A stretch of DNA of 51,605 bases from Sulfurimonas sp. (lineage in GTDB: Bacteria > Campylobacterota > Campylobacteria > Campylobacterales > Sulfurimonadaceae). The notes under the pieces are model-generated. The model did not search any database and had not been told where the DNA came from. It was given only the letters and a program-made list of their open reading frames with translations. The DNA lies in contig JADGEZ010000008.1 in assembly GCA_016744115.1 (NCBI GenBank), forward strand, positions 1-51,605. The letters run 5' to 3'. The translations under genes and the position numbers were made by a program. Positions 17,879 to 26,510 of this stretch are shown here, piece after piece. Every line of letters begins with the position of its first letter. Position 1 is the first letter of the stretch.

Positions 17879-18253
17879 TTATTTTGCAATAATATTGAAC
17901 TCAATATATTTAATATCTTCTTTAAATTCTTCACCATATTCTTGCATAGCTCCATCTTCAATATCATGAATCCAATTTACAATGATTTTATAACTTTCTT
18001 GTTCCTCAAGTAAATCAAAAATATCCAAAAGAACTTTAGAACTGCTACTATTAAAATAGACCAAGTCAAATATTAAAATAATTTCTACGTCACTAGCCCC
18101 TTTTAAGTATTCAACAATCCACTCAAATATTGGAAGATAAAATCGAGTACAGTTTTCAGGATATGATTCCCCTGCAACTTTTAAAATGTTTGTATCTGGG
18201 TTAAAGTCAATTGCTGGTGAACTTTTTGTTTTTTCTACTATTAATCTTTGCAT
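17879..18253 (-). CDS. siaC: SiaC-family (DUF1987) regulatory phosphoprotein
   Basis: A 124-aa cytoplasmic protein with the DUF1987 pattern: an early SPAIDFNP, the middle GESYPENCTRFYLPIFEWI, and the hallmark LVYFNSSSSKVLLDIF at residues 64-79. In Pseudomonas SiaC the corresponding YFNTSSSK carries the phosphorylated threonine (from memory); here the matching residue is Ser69. Family members act as anti-sigma-antagonist-like switches: the unphosphorylated form binds and activates a partner, SiaB-type kinase phosphorylates it, and SiaA-type PP2C restores it. It is the last gene of the six-gene operon, 15 nt after the SiaB-like gene. The likely partner here is the stalk of the HD-GYP protein, which is inference. 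Confidence 0.85.
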   Translation of the reverse strand: MQRLIVEKTKSSPAIDFNPDTNILKVAGESYPENCTRFYLPIFEWIVEYLKGASDVEIILIFDLVYFNSSSSKVLLDIFDLLEEQESYKIIVNWIHDIEDGAMQEYGEEFKEDIKYIEFNIIAK

Positions 18254-18268
18254 TTTGTTTTCCTTATT

Positions 18269-18808
18269 TTATATCACTACTTCTATCGAAAAAAATGAAT
18301 ACTCTTCATCAATTTTTTCAAAACTATACTTTAATGGTTGTGAAGATTTTCTTGCCATCTCAATAAAACCAATTCCAGCACCCTTACTCTCTTCATTGTC
18401 ATTTTGTTTACGCTTTTGTTTATATAACTCTTTTAATTCATCTTTATCCATTAAGACAAGGTCGTTAAGATTTGATTTAAGTATAGCCCCTTTTGATTTA
18501 CTTATTTTATTACCTCCTACGATAAAGTGTTTACCATCATTATTACCAATGACTATTATTCCTTTTCCAAAGTCAAATGATTTTTCACATCTCTCTTGAG
18601 AGTAATGAATAACATTTTGCACCTGTTCAATAAAAATAGAAAAAACTTTCATGGTTGTGGTAGTGTTCACTTCATCTATTTGCATTTGATTTTTAAGTGT
18701 TATACCTATACCCTCCACAATATCATGAGAAACTGGTCCACAAAAGGTAAAGATTATTCCCTCTTTATCAAGTGCCTCTTTATAACTATAAATACTATTT
18801 TTAAGCAT
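18269..18808 (-). CDS. siaB: SiaB-family protein kinase (GHKL-like, DUF6272)
   Basis: A 179-aa soluble protein with a Bergerat-type ATP fold in reduced form. The N-box is visible as FIEQVQNVIHYS (about 59-70, with Glu61 and Asn65). The G-box lies in KGAGIGFIEMAR near 142-153. There is no membrane segment and no phosphoacceptor histidine region, so it resembles anti-sigma-factor-type Ser/Thr kinases. Predicted to phosphorylate the SiaC-like protein encoded 15 nt downstream. It starts 9 nt after the HD-GYP gene. Position and size match SiaB of the Pseudomonas siaABCD operon. Confidence 0.8.
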   Translation of the reverse strand: MLKNSIYSYKEALDKEGIIFTFCGPVSHDIVEGIGITLKNQMQIDEVNTTTTMKVFSIFIEQVQNVIHYSQERCEKSFDFGKGIIVIGNNDGKHFIVGGNKISKSKGAILKSNLNDLVLMDKDELKELYKQKRKQNDNEESKGAGIGFIEMARKSSQPLKYSFEKIDEEYSFFSIEVVI

Positions 18809-18817
18809 CCTTTCTCC

Positions 18818-19645
18818 TCACTTAATTCTATTTTCTAATTTATTTTTCACATTAATAATCTCATCCAAATTAGAAAAAAATATATCTACCAACTTAGGCT
18901 CAAAATGCTTCCCTGATTCTTTTTTAATATAATTAAAAATCGAATCATTATCCCACGCTTTCTTATAGCATCTATCACTTCCTAAAGCATCAAATACATC
19001 TACTAGGGCAATAATGCGTCCATATATATGAATATTATCTCCTGACAAACCCCTTGGATATCCTGAACCATCCCAATTTTCATGATGTTCATGCGCAATG
19101 ATGGAAGCTGCTACTAAAAGAGGTCTATCTGAATCATTAATCATCTCATAGCCTAATTTCGCATGAGTTTTCATAATCTCAAACTCCTCAAAGCTTAGCT
19201 TGCTTGGTTTATTCAAAATTGCATCAGGAATTGCAATTTTACCAATATCATGCATGGGAGCTGCATGAAAAAGGAGATCAACCTCTCTTTCATTAAGCCC
19301 ATAATTTTTTCCAAGAATCTTTGCGTACCAAGAAACTCTTTGAACATGTAAGCCTGTTTCATTGCTTCTAAATTCAGCTATCGTGCCAATAGTAGAGAGA
19401 ACTTCTTTTTGTGTCCTCTCAACTTCATCATTAAGTTCTCTAATTTCATTTAATTTAATTTTAAGTCCATCATAATCTTTACGCTGAATTTTATCACCTA
19501 TTGTAAGAATTTTATTTAGCTTTTTATTGGCTTTTTTAAACTCTTTGAAAAGTTCCTTAATATCATCTTTTCTTGTATTTAAATCAATATCACTGTTAAT
19601 GATTTGTTCCATTTTTTTAATAATACTGTTATTATTTCCTGTCAT
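18818..19645 (-). CDS. HD-GYP c-di-GMP phosphodiesterase with N-terminal helical stalk
   Basis: Residues about 25-90 form a charged helical, coiled-coil stalk ([20 protein letters not shown]) that resembles the stalk of SiaD-type cyclases, to which SiaC binds. Residues about 95-260 form a complete HD-GYP domain: [10 protein letters not shown] with His131-Asp132 type metal ligands, [16 protein letters not shown], and [17 protein letters not shown]. Both the HD and GYP signatures are intact, so hydrolysis of c-di-GMP is expected. No receiver domain or membrane segment is present. It overlaps the phosphatase gene by 14 nt. Replacement of a GGDEF output by HD-GYP within a Sia set is the unusual point. 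Control of the stalk by SiaC is inference. Confidence 0.87.
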   Translation of the reverse strand: MTGNNNSIIKKMEQIINSDIDLNTRKDDIKELFKEFKKANKKLNKILTIGDKIQRKDYDGLKIKLNEIRELNDEVERTQKEVLSTIGTIAEFRSNETGLHVQRVSWYAKILGKNYGLNEREVDLLFHAAPMHDIGKIAIPDAILNKPSKLSFEEFEIMKTHAKLGYEMINDSDRPLLVAASIIAHEHHENWDGSGYPRGLSGDNIHIYGRIIALVDVFDALGSDRCYKKAWDNDSIFNYIKKESGKHFEPKLVDIFFSNLDEIINVKNKLENRIK

Positions 19646-21164
19646 AAACTTCTCCTAAGTCTAAATAAACACCAAGCAATGTTCCATCATCTTTAGTTTC
19701 ACTCCTAGCCTTATAATTGCTAAATGCTTTTTGAAATAATTTAAGTTGCTCATAAAAAGGTTTTTTAAATACATCGCTTACTAATCTAACCAAGCGTTTT
19801 TTACCATAAAGAAAACCTTTCTCTCCTCCTGTTTGATCTAAGTAGCCATCAGTAGTAAGATACACACGAGTAGGCTTAAATAAATCTACTTTATGTTCTG
19901 TGTATTTATAGTCAATATCAGTTTTTTTATATCCAACTGACTGCTTATCCCCTTTTATGATTTGAAGCACATCATCTTGTACGACAAATAAAGGAGTTTG
20001 TGAGCCAGAAAATTTTAAAACTTTTTCTCTTTTATTTATATAAACAATCCCACCATCAAAGCCTGCATTTGATATAGAGTTTTTATCGTTTTGGTCTAGG
20101 AGTTTTTTCATATTTTTATTAAAATAATTCATTATTTTTGCTGGATTAATATCATAATCACTTTTAATCAACTTAGCTACTATCTCTTTTTCTATTGCTT
20201 TAACTAGCATAGTTACAAAAGCACCTGGAACACCATGACCAGTACAGTCAATTACCATAAGCAAAGCTTCATCTTCATGGCGTAATGTTTGAAAAAAGTA
20301 AATATCCCCACCAACAGTATCTTTTGGTTCCCATAAAACAAAAGAATCATTAAAAAATTTATCAATATTTTCTTTTTTAGGCAAAATAGCCTTTTGAATA
20401 TCTGCGGAATATTCTATAGAATCACGCGTTTGTTGATGAATTTCTTCTATCTTTTCATTTTGTGTTTGAACCTTGGCTAGCATGTTTGAAAAACCATCAT
20501 AAAGATATTTAAATTCATCATCATTTTCACACTCTACACGCATATCGTAGTGATTACTCCTAGCCACTAAATCCATAATATTTATGAGATTAAAAATTGG
20601 TCTAGTAAAAATTTTGTGTATTTTAAATGCTAAAAATACCAGTATAAATAGAGTCAAAATACTCACTACTGACATCATTTGCAACTCATCAATAACTTTT
20701 GACTTTAATTGTTCTGTATCTGAAATAATTTTCAAATGTCCTATAATATTTTCATTTAAAACAATTGGTACAGTTACTCCTATCTGATTCCAATCAAAAT
20801 GCTTGGTAGCAGTATCTAAAGGATTTAATAGCTTTTTTTCAATCTTAAAACTATTTTTATCAGAGACATAAGAGGCAAACAAATCATTTTGTAAATCATA
20901 AACTAATGCTACTTGAATATTTTTATTAATTGAAAGAGGTTGCAGTATATTTTTTGCACTTATTTCATCATCAAATGTTAAAGAAGCTGTAATATTTTCA
21001 CTACTAATGCGAGCTAATTGTGTTAAATTTGTTATAGAGTCTTGTTTTTGAAAACTCAGTATAGAAAAAGAAAATGAAATCATCGAAATAGACAAGGCTA
21101 TCATCGCGGACAAACTCAATAAAAATATTAATTTAGTGCGAATTGAAAAATTATTAAAATTCAT
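19632..21164 (-). CDS. siaA: Membrane PP2C (SpoIIE-type) phosphatase with CHASE8-like sensor and HAMP domain (SiaA-like)
   Basis: Domain order in 510 aa: TM1 about 12-36; periplasmic domain about 37-158 with the CHASE8-like pattern [20 protein letters not shown] and [17 protein letters not shown]2 about 165-182; HAMP about 183-235; linker; PP2C/SpoIIE domain about 265-505. Metal-binding aspartates are visible in VGGDIYF (Asp287), [13 protein letters not shown] (Asp306), LTTDGYLDQ (Asp439) and TKDDGTLLG (492/493). Predicted to dephosphorylate the SiaC-like protein in response to an envelope signal. CHASE8-HAMP is the sensor layout of the cyclase YfiN/TpbB, whose partner is YfiR, and a YfiR homologue is encoded two genes upstream. 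Overlaps the TonB receptor gene by 11 nt. Confidence 0.85.
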   Translation of the reverse strand: MNFNNFSIRTKLIFLLSLSAMIALSISMISFSFSILSFQKQDSITNLTQLARISSENITASLTFDDEISAKNILQPLSINKNIQVALVYDLQNDLFASYVSDKNSFKIEKKLLNPLDTATKHFDWNQIGVTVPIVLNENIIGHLKIISDTEQLKSKVIDELQMMSVVSILTLFILVFLAFKIHKIFTRPIFNLINIMDLVARSNHYDMRVECENDDEFKYLYDGFSNMLAKVQTQNEKIEEIHQQTRDSIEYSADIQKAILPKKENIDKFFNDSFVLWEPKDTVGGDIYFFQTLRHEDEALLMVIDCTGHGVPGAFVTMLVKAIEKEIVAKLIKSDYDINPAKIMNYFNKNMKKLLDQNDKNSISNAGFDGGIVYINKREKVLKFSGSQTPLFVVQDDVLQIIKGDKQSVGYKKTDIDYKYTEHKVDLFKPTRVYLTTDGYLDQTGGEKGFLYGKKRLVRLVSDVFKKPFYEQLKLFQKAFSNYKARSETKDDGTLLGVYLDLGEVYDRK

Positions 21165-23406
21165 ACGAAGCCCTTACATAATAATAAGCACCATTATATC
21201 CAAAAGGTGAGTATTGAGAATATGCTAATCTGTCATTTGAACGATTTTTTTCTGGATAAGTATCGAATATATTTGTCCCACCTATTGCTAAGCGAGTTTG
21301 ATTAGATATTTTATAAGAAACATCTAAATCTGTACTCCATTGTGGTGAAAAAGTTTGTAGTTGAGAATTATATACATCGCTAAATTCTCCATACCTAGAT
21401 ATATTTAAAGCAACATTTACTGGGTCTAATTCATAGTTAAAATATAATTTAATATAATCTTTTGGTTGAGTGTTTTCTATTCTGTTTATCTCTTTCATCG
21501 AATCACTAATCCCTGTGGTATCATTAAAACTTAAAATCTTCGTTTTTGAATAAGAATAAGAAGCATTAATATTCAAGTTTGCATTATTTTTCAGTTTTGT
21601 TTCATACTTTATAGCTACATCTATACCTTGAGTTTTTGTATTAACTGCATTGGTAAAAAACCTTGCTATAGATTTTTCGCCATAGGGTATATTTCTTGTA
21701 ATCATTATTCTATCATCTATTTTTGTGTAGAAATAATCTGCACTCAGAGATAAATTATTTTGTATTTGGTAAACAAATCCTGAAGTGAAATGCAGAGACT
21801 CTTCTGCTTTTAACTCTTTTGCTCCTAAAGAAATTGCGAGTGGGTCACTTGTTCTTAGCGTATCTGTTTTACTTAAGTTATTTTGCGTGCCACTTATCCC
21901 TGTAGTACTAAACTGCGATTGAGATAAAGAGGGAGCATGAAAACCAGTACTTCCAGAAGCTCTTAAAAGTAATGAGTCTTTCACTCTATAAGAGAGAGAA
22001 AGCTTATAATCATTTGTTGCTCCAAAATCTGAATAATTCTCAAACCTTGTTGCTAATTTAAAACTAAAATCATTTATCTTTTTATCTATTTGCAAATAAG
22101 CTGCTATATTATGACGGTAGGAATCAACAACATTTTTGGGCTGGAAACCAGGAAAACCTTGAGCTCCAGCATTATTGCTATAGCCTCCATTTTTATAAGA
22201 AGCCTCATCTCCTGCTTTTATTGCAAAATTTTCATATCTAAACTCTAATCCCCCTGCAATATTAAAACTGCTAAATTTATGTCTCATATCAAGATTAGTA
22301 GTTGCTTGTAAAAAGCTAAGTCCACCGCTATCAAAAGATGTGGGAGAATTGAGCCCCATTGAGTTATTTAAAGAATCACGAACATAATAATGAAAAGAGT
22401 TATATCCTATCTTTTGGCTCAAATCCCAGCTAGTATTATTAGTAATTTCTCCATTAATACCGAGGGTTAAAGATGTATCATAAATTTTTGCATTTATCTT
22501 TGGTAAAAAACCATTTGGATAAATCTCAACATTATTCCTATTACTATTTGCGTCTCTATAAAATGCGTTATTTATACTATCTCTATAGTTAAAAAGAGCA
22601 TCCCCATAAATATTAATATCATTTTCTTGTGGACTTAAAATATTTAATGCTAAGGTAAAATTTTGAGATTTTGGCTGACCTAGAGGAGTATTTTCCCCTT
22701 CCCTTTCATGGTTGGTTCTTTGTCTGTCTTGTATAGATGCGGCAATGTTTACATATCCATCATAGTCTAGTGCAGTATAGTAAAATATATCCCCTTGGAT
22801 TGTATTACCACCACCATCAAGATTTGTACCGATTTTTGAGCTTACACTATTTTGGTGTCCATTTGCCTTAAGGATAATATTTATAACTCCAGCAATAGCA
22901 TCAGAACCATACTGTGCAGCAGCTCCATCACTAAGAATCTCTATGTGTTCTATCATAATCACAGGAATTATATTTAAATCAACGCCTGAACTTCCTTTAC
23001 CGATAGTTCCATAGAGATGAACGAGAGCAGAGCTATGTAGTCGTTTTCCATTTACGAGTACAAGTACTTGATCTGGATTCAAGCCTCTAAGAGTTCCAAC
23101 ACTTACATGATCAGATCCATCATTAATAGCTGGTGTTTGAGAATTAAATCCTGCAACAAAGTACTGTAATACCTTCGTTAATCTTTTTAAACCTGAGTTT
23201 TTAATCTGTTTGTTTGTAATAACCTTAATAGGAACATTTGAGTATAAAAAATCTCTACTTCCACTACGAGAACCGATATTAGCCTTAAGTTCAGTCTCTA
23301 CAGCAAAGAGTTCATCTAAGCTTTTTTCATAGAGTTCATTTGAAAATAAAGCTTGAGTAACAAGAAGAGAAAAAAGTTTTAGTTTTATGAATCTATAGTG
23401 CATCAA
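21154..23406 (-). CDS. TonB-dependent outer-membrane receptor in signalling operon
   Basis: A 750-aa protein with an N-terminal signal region ending near LFSNE. A plug domain at about residues 50-165 includes GTLRGLNPDQVLVLVNGKR and GSDAIAGVINII. A 22-strand-type barrel follows, ending in the aromatic YVRASYEF. It closely resembles general siderophore, cobalamin or organic-ligand receptors; the ligand cannot be read. It overlaps yfiR-like (4 nt) and the phosphatase gene (11 nt), so it is tightly tied to the signalling genes rather than to transport genes. No TonB, ExbB or ABC partner is near. It may act as a signal-capturing receptor for the YfiR/phosphatase pair, which is inference. The N-terminal SLDELFAVET may serve as a TonB-box region. 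Confidence 0.87.
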   Translation of the reverse strand: MMHYRFIKLKLFSLLVTQALFSNELYEKSLDELFAVETELKANIGSRSGSRDFLYSNVPIKVITNKQIKNSGLKRLTKVLQYFVAGFNSQTPAINDGSDHVSVGTLRGLNPDQVLVLVNGKRLHSSALVHLYGTIGKGSSGVDLNIIPVIMIEHIEILSDGAAAQYGSDAIAGVINIILKANGHQNSVSSKIGTNLDGGGNTIQGDIFYYTALDYDGYVNIAASIQDRQRTNHEREGENTPLGQPKSQNFTLALNILSPQENDINIYGDALFNYRDSINNAFYRDANSNRNNVEIYPNGFLPKINAKIYDTSLTLGINGEITNNTSWDLSQKIGYNSFHYYVRDSLNNSMGLNSPTSFDSGGLSFLQATTNLDMRHKFSSFNIAGGLEFRYENFAIKAGDEASYKNGGYSNNAGAQGFPGFQPKNVVDSYRHNIAAYLQIDKKINDFSFKLATRFENYSDFGATNDYKLSLSYRVKDSLLLRASGSTGFHAPSLSQSQFSTTGISGTQNNLSKTDTLRTSDPLAISLGAKELKAEESLHFTSGFVYQIQNNLSLSADYFYTKIDDRIMITRNIPYGEKSIARFFTNAVNTKTQGIDVAIKYETKLKNNANLNINASYSYSKTKILSFNDTTGISDSMKEINRIENTQPKDYIKLYFNYELDPVNVALNISRYGEFSDVYNSQLQTFSPQWSTDLDVSYKISNQTRLAIGGTNIFDTYPEKNRSNDRLAYSQYSPFGYNGAYYYVRASYEF

Positions 23407-23921
23407 TCATTTCCTTTAACAATCTTTGCGATTGAGAGTAGCCTTGAGCTTATTTTAAAATTTGGAGTATCTGTTACTTCATTATTTATTTTTAAACGAA
23501 TTTTTTGCGAAACGAAATAGAGTTGTATAACTCCACCTCTTTGTGCAAAACCTTTGTTTTCACTAATAGTAACTATAGAATTTTTTTGTGTATGTTTTAT
23601 AATAGCTTCTTGGTCTTTTTGAGAGTGTTTAGTTACATAAAGAATATGTGTAAATTCTATCTCTTGTATATTTTCTACATAGTTTATCTTAACAGGTTTG
23701 TTATGAATCTTTTTATCTTTATACAATATATCTAAATGAGAGTCAAAAGCATGGTTTTGAAACACTGTTATGATAAATTCTTTAGAAGTATCTTCTTTTT
23801 TCCATTTAATAAAATGCGAAACTTTTCCAATAACAACCGCCTTTAATTCATCCTCAGAACTTGCACCATACAAATTGGATAAAATAAACGATATTATAAA
23901 AATAAACTTAATAATTTGCAA
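23403..23921 (-). CDS. YfiR-family (DUF4154) periplasmic regulator
   Basis: A 172-aa exported protein. The signal peptide is about residues 1-19 (FIISFILSNLYGA). The mature part carries the YfiR pattern: AVVIGKVSHFIKWK near the start, TISENKGFAQRGGVIQLYF at about 118-136, then KINNEVTD and the closing FKISSRLLSIAKIV. In Pseudomonas, YfiR binds the periplasmic CHASE8 domain of the cyclase YfiN and holds it off. Here the CHASE8-bearing protein of the operon is a PP2C phosphatase. No cysteine is present, unlike the disulfide-bonded Pseudomonas protein. The start is TTG with a weak RBS and no alternative in frame. It is the first gene of the set, 21 nt after bcp. Confidence 0.83.
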   Translation of the reverse strand: MQIIKFIFIISFILSNLYGASSEDELKAVVIGKVSHFIKWKKEDTSKEFIITVFQNHAFDSHLDILYKDKKIHNKPVKINYVENIQEIEFTHILYVTKHSQKDQEAIIKHTQKNSIVTISENKGFAQRGGVIQLYFVSQKIRLKINNEVTDTPNFKISSRLLSIAKIVKGND

Positions 23922-23942
23922 TCTTTAAAAGCCTAATTTATC

Positions 23943-24407
23943 TTATTTGAGTTCTTCTAATGTTTCTTTCACTTTAGAAACATGATCTTTGACTCTAACT
24001 TTTTCAAACACAGCTTTTACAATTCCTTCTGGATTTATCATTAGAGTTGTACGAACAATACCCATATATTCTTTTCCATAGTTTTTTTTCATTTGCCATA
24101 CACCATATTCTTGCATCATTTGCGTACTTTCATCACTTAAGAGGGTGATTCCAAGATTATGTTTTTCTATAAAATTTCTATGTTTTTTTGTTGAATCTGC
24201 ACTTACTCCAATGATGATAGCATCAAGATCTGAAAAATTGCTAACTTCTTGTGTAAATTCACAAGCCTCTGTTGTGCATCCTGGTGTATTATCTCGTGGA
24301 TAAAAATATAAAACTATCCACTTTCCTTTTAAGTCTCGCATACATATCTCAATATCATCTTGATTAGCTAAGCAAAATTCAGGTGCTTTATCTTCTACTT
24401 TTATCAT
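23943..24407 (-). CDS. bcp: Thioredoxin-dependent peroxiredoxin (Bcp/PrxQ)
   Basis: Reduces hydroperoxides in the cytoplasm with thioredoxin as donor. The 154-aa sequence opens with KVEDKAPEF and has the peroxidatic motif YPRDNTPGCTTEACEF, in which the first Cys is catalytic and the second, five residues on, is the PrxQ-type resolving cysteine. The later GVWQMKKNYGKEYMGIVRTT is typical of Bcp. AAAGGA-like sequence precedes the start. It lies 25 nt after the DUF420 gene and 21 nt before the yfiR-like gene, so it may share a transcript with both. Confidence 0.95.
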   Translation of the reverse strand: MIKVEDKAPEFCLANQDDIEICMRDLKGKWIVLYFYPRDNTPGCTTEACEFTQEVSNFSDLDAIIIGVSADSTKKHRNFIEKHNLGITLLSDESTQMMQEYGVWQMKKNYGKEYMGIVRTTLMINPEGIVKAVFEKVRVKDHVSKVKETLEELK

Positions 24408-24432
24408 CTACTTTTTCCTTTAAAATTATTTT

Positions 24433-24891
24433 TTAATATACAAATAATATGAGATACACCCACATACCTGTAAGCATGGTCATGCTAACACCTATAAAGG
24501 TCAGCCATCCTGCACGCTTATGTTTTCCAAGCTGGAGTTGTTTTTTAGCCATTAAGAGTGTAGTTGTCCAAATAATCAAGCTTATGACAGACACCATAAT
24601 ATGAAATATTAAAACGATAAAAGCATAATCATGTCCAACTCCACTCCCATCCATAAAATTTTTAAATCCACCCACAAATCTAACACCAATTTCAAAAAAT
24701 GTTAAAACTAAAACAGATACCACAAATAAGATGCCCTGCAAAAGTGCGTGAAGTTTATACTTTTTTATTTTAGCTAAGAAAATTATTCCTAGCATCAAAA
24801 ACGGTAAGAAAGCTACTATAACACTTACTATATCCATAAATAGAGGAGCTCTCGTTCCAAGGAAACCTGGCAAATTCATATAATCTAGCAT
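24433..24891 (-). CDS. DUF420-like membrane protein
   Basis: A 152-aa protein with four hydrophobic helices. FHIMVSVISLIIWTTTLL and the C-terminal HKRAGWLTFIGVSMTMLTGMW (from about residue 120) follow the DUF420 pattern, including the conserved histidines. In some bacteria this family (CtaM type) helps cytochrome oxidase maturation. No oxidase gene is near. An in-frame ATG 15 codons upstream (24936) lies inside dedA; AAGGA ending 5 nt before 24891 and a 1-nt gap after the dedA stop favour the start chosen. Function is uncertain. Confidence 0.6.
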   Translation of the reverse strand: MLDYMNLPGFLGTRAPLFMDIVSVIVAFLPFLMLGIIFLAKIKKYKLHALLQGILFVVSVLVLTFFEIGVRFVGGFKNFMDGSGVGHDYAFIVLIFHIMVSVISLIIWTTTLLMAKKQLQLGKHKRAGWLTFIGVSMTMLTGMWVYLILFVY

Positions 24892-24892
24892 A

Positions 24893-25501
24893 CTAGTCCT
24901 TATTTTTTTTTCTTTTTTGAATGAGAGTATAGCCAAATAAAAGCAAAACTAACAAGCCTAAAACAAGTATTATTATCTGCTTTAAGTATGTGTCAATCAT
25001 CTCTTGATTTTCCCCTATAAAATATCCAAGCATTACCAATATAAAAGCCCATATTCCAGCACCTAAGGCTGTGTATGTAGAAAATACTGCTAAATTCATA
25101 CCAGATATGCCTGCTGGAATTGAGATAAGTTGGCGAATACCAGGGATAAGTCTTCCCATAAAGGTAGATACCGCTCCATGCTTTAAAAAATAGCTATCCA
25201 TCTTTTGCATACTTGATTGAGAAATAAAAAAATACTTTCCGTATCTCATTAAAATCTTACGCCCTAAAAGCAAGGCAAGAAAATAGTTTATATAAGCTCC
25301 AAGCATAGACCCACCTAAGGCTGATACCATAATCATCCCAAGACTCATCTCTCCCTTAGATGCCAAGTATCCAGCAGGAATAAGCACTATCTCACTAGGG
25401 AAAGGGAGAAAAGAACTCTCCAAACTCATCAGTAAAAATATCCCTAAGTATCCCCAATCAAAGATTAAATCTACAAGACTTTGAGCAAATTCTCTAATCA
25501 C
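24893..25501 (-). CDS. DedA/VTT-family membrane protein
   Basis: A 202-aa protein with the VTT domain landmarks ESSFLPFPSEIVLIPAGYLA and GRLIPGIRQLISIPAG, the latter holding the conserved arginines and glycines. Five to six hydrophobic segments are present, including re-entrant helices. Members of the family recycle polyprenyl phosphate or phospholipids across the membrane. Position next to murG and ftsW, where undecaprenyl-phosphate is used, agrees with that role, though the substrate is not shown here. It overlaps murG by 8 nt. Confidence 0.9.
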   Translation of the reverse strand: MIREFAQSLVDLIFDWGYLGIFLLMSLESSFLPFPSEIVLIPAGYLASKGEMSLGMIMVSALGGSMLGAYINYFLALLLGRKILMRYGKYFFISQSSMQKMDSYFLKHGAVSTFMGRLIPGIRQLISIPAGISGMNLAVFSTYTALGAGIWAFILVMLGYFIGENQEMIDTYLKQIIILVLGLLVLLLFGYTLIQKRKKNKD

Positions 25502-26510
25502 TCAAAACCTTTAAAACATCTTCTATCATCTGCGAAGCTACATCTTTACTTACATATGCCATCAAAGCTCTACTTTTTTCTTCTAAAGGCGAATCTAAAA
25601 TTTCTAAAAATTTAACTTTTAACTCTTTACTCTCTCGCTCACACCATCCAAGAGAATTATCTACTATAAATTTTGCATTATAGAACTGATGATCACCTGC
25701 TGCATAAGGATAAGGAACATAAAAAGTTGGACATCCATTTGTAGTTAGTTCCCAAAGAGTACTCGCTCCCGCACGACTCACTGCAAAATCTGACTTAGCA
25801 ATGAGACTGGCTAGCTCTTTTGTAAAAGCATAAAGTTGTACTTCTACACCTAAATCTTTATATGCTTTTTCAACTCTTAAAAAATCGCTCTCCCCTGCTT
25901 GATGAATGATTTTAATATCTTTTTTTTGAAGCTCTTTAGAGACACTTAAAGCCAAGTCATTAATAGCTTTTGCACCATGAGAACCCCCTAAAAAAATGAT
26001 GGTTTTTAGACTTGTTCTTAGTCTTGATGTTTGGCTAAATATAGCTTGAACTGGATAACCCTTGATGCTAGAGTTAGCATCATACGCTGATATAAATCTT
26101 CTTGCGTACGGTTTTAGTAAAGTATTTAGCCGTCCCTCAACTGCATTTTGCTCGTGAATAAATAGGGGAATAGACTTAGATAATGTTGCAAATGATGCCG
26201 GAGCAGCAGAGAAACCACCAACACTATAAGTTGCATCAATACTATGCTTTTTTAATATCTTTCTTGATTCTAAAAAGGCTTTAAAAATTTTAAAAAGTGC
26301 TTTAACTTTACCAAAAAAATTTTGGTTTACAACGCCTGTTGTTTCTAAGAAATAAACATTTTTAAATCGTGTATCATTTTGGAAATATTTTTTATCCTGT
26401 CCATGTGTTGATCCTATAAATATAACTTCATGTCCTTTAGCTGAGTCAAGCAATGCCTGAGCAATCATTAAATGCCCACCAGTTCCACCACCTGTTATAC
26501 ATAATCTCAT
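25494..26510 (-). CDS. murG: UDP-N-acetylglucosamine--lipid I transferase MurG
   Basis: Adds GlcNAc to lipid I to give lipid II at the inner face of the membrane. The 338-aa GT-B protein has the G-loop GGGTGGHLMIA at the N-terminus, a second G-loop FLGGSHGAKAIND, and the donor-site block PYPYAAGDHQFYNAKF. ISRAGASTLWE is seen as VSRAGASTLWEL. Length is typical for Campylobacterota. It overlaps ftsW by 4 nt and dedA by 8 nt, forming one translation-coupled block for cell-wall synthesis. Confidence 0.97.
   Translation of the reverse strand: MRLCITGGGTGGHLMIAQALLDSAKGHEVIFIGSTHGQDKKYFQNDTRFKNVYFLETTGVVNQNFFGKVKALFKIFKAFLESRKILKKHSIDATYSVGGFSAAPASFATLSKSIPLFIHEQNAVEGRLNTLLKPYARRFISAYDANSSIKGYPVQAIFSQTSRLRTSLKTIIFLGGSHGAKAINDLALSVSKELQKKDIKIIHQAGESDFLRVEKAYKDLGVEVQLYAFTKELASLIAKSDFAVSRAGASTLWELTTNGCPTFYVPYPYAAGDHQFYNAKFIVDNSLGWCERESKELKVKFLEILDSPLEEKSRALMAYVSKDVASQMIEDVLKVLSD

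Noticed and set aside
18186-18599. Plus-strand ORF of 137 codons opposite siaB/siaC
   Set aside because: Lies wholly inside the minus-strand operon; the opposite frame has conserved Sia motifs.
21154-23406. TonB receptor as part of a siderophore uptake locus
   Set aside because: No siderophore synthesis, ABC permease or TonB/ExbBD genes are near; overlapping neighbours are all signalling genes.
24892-24936. Longer start for the DUF420-like gene
   Set aside because: It would overlap dedA by 44 nt, while AAGGA sits correctly for the start at 24891.
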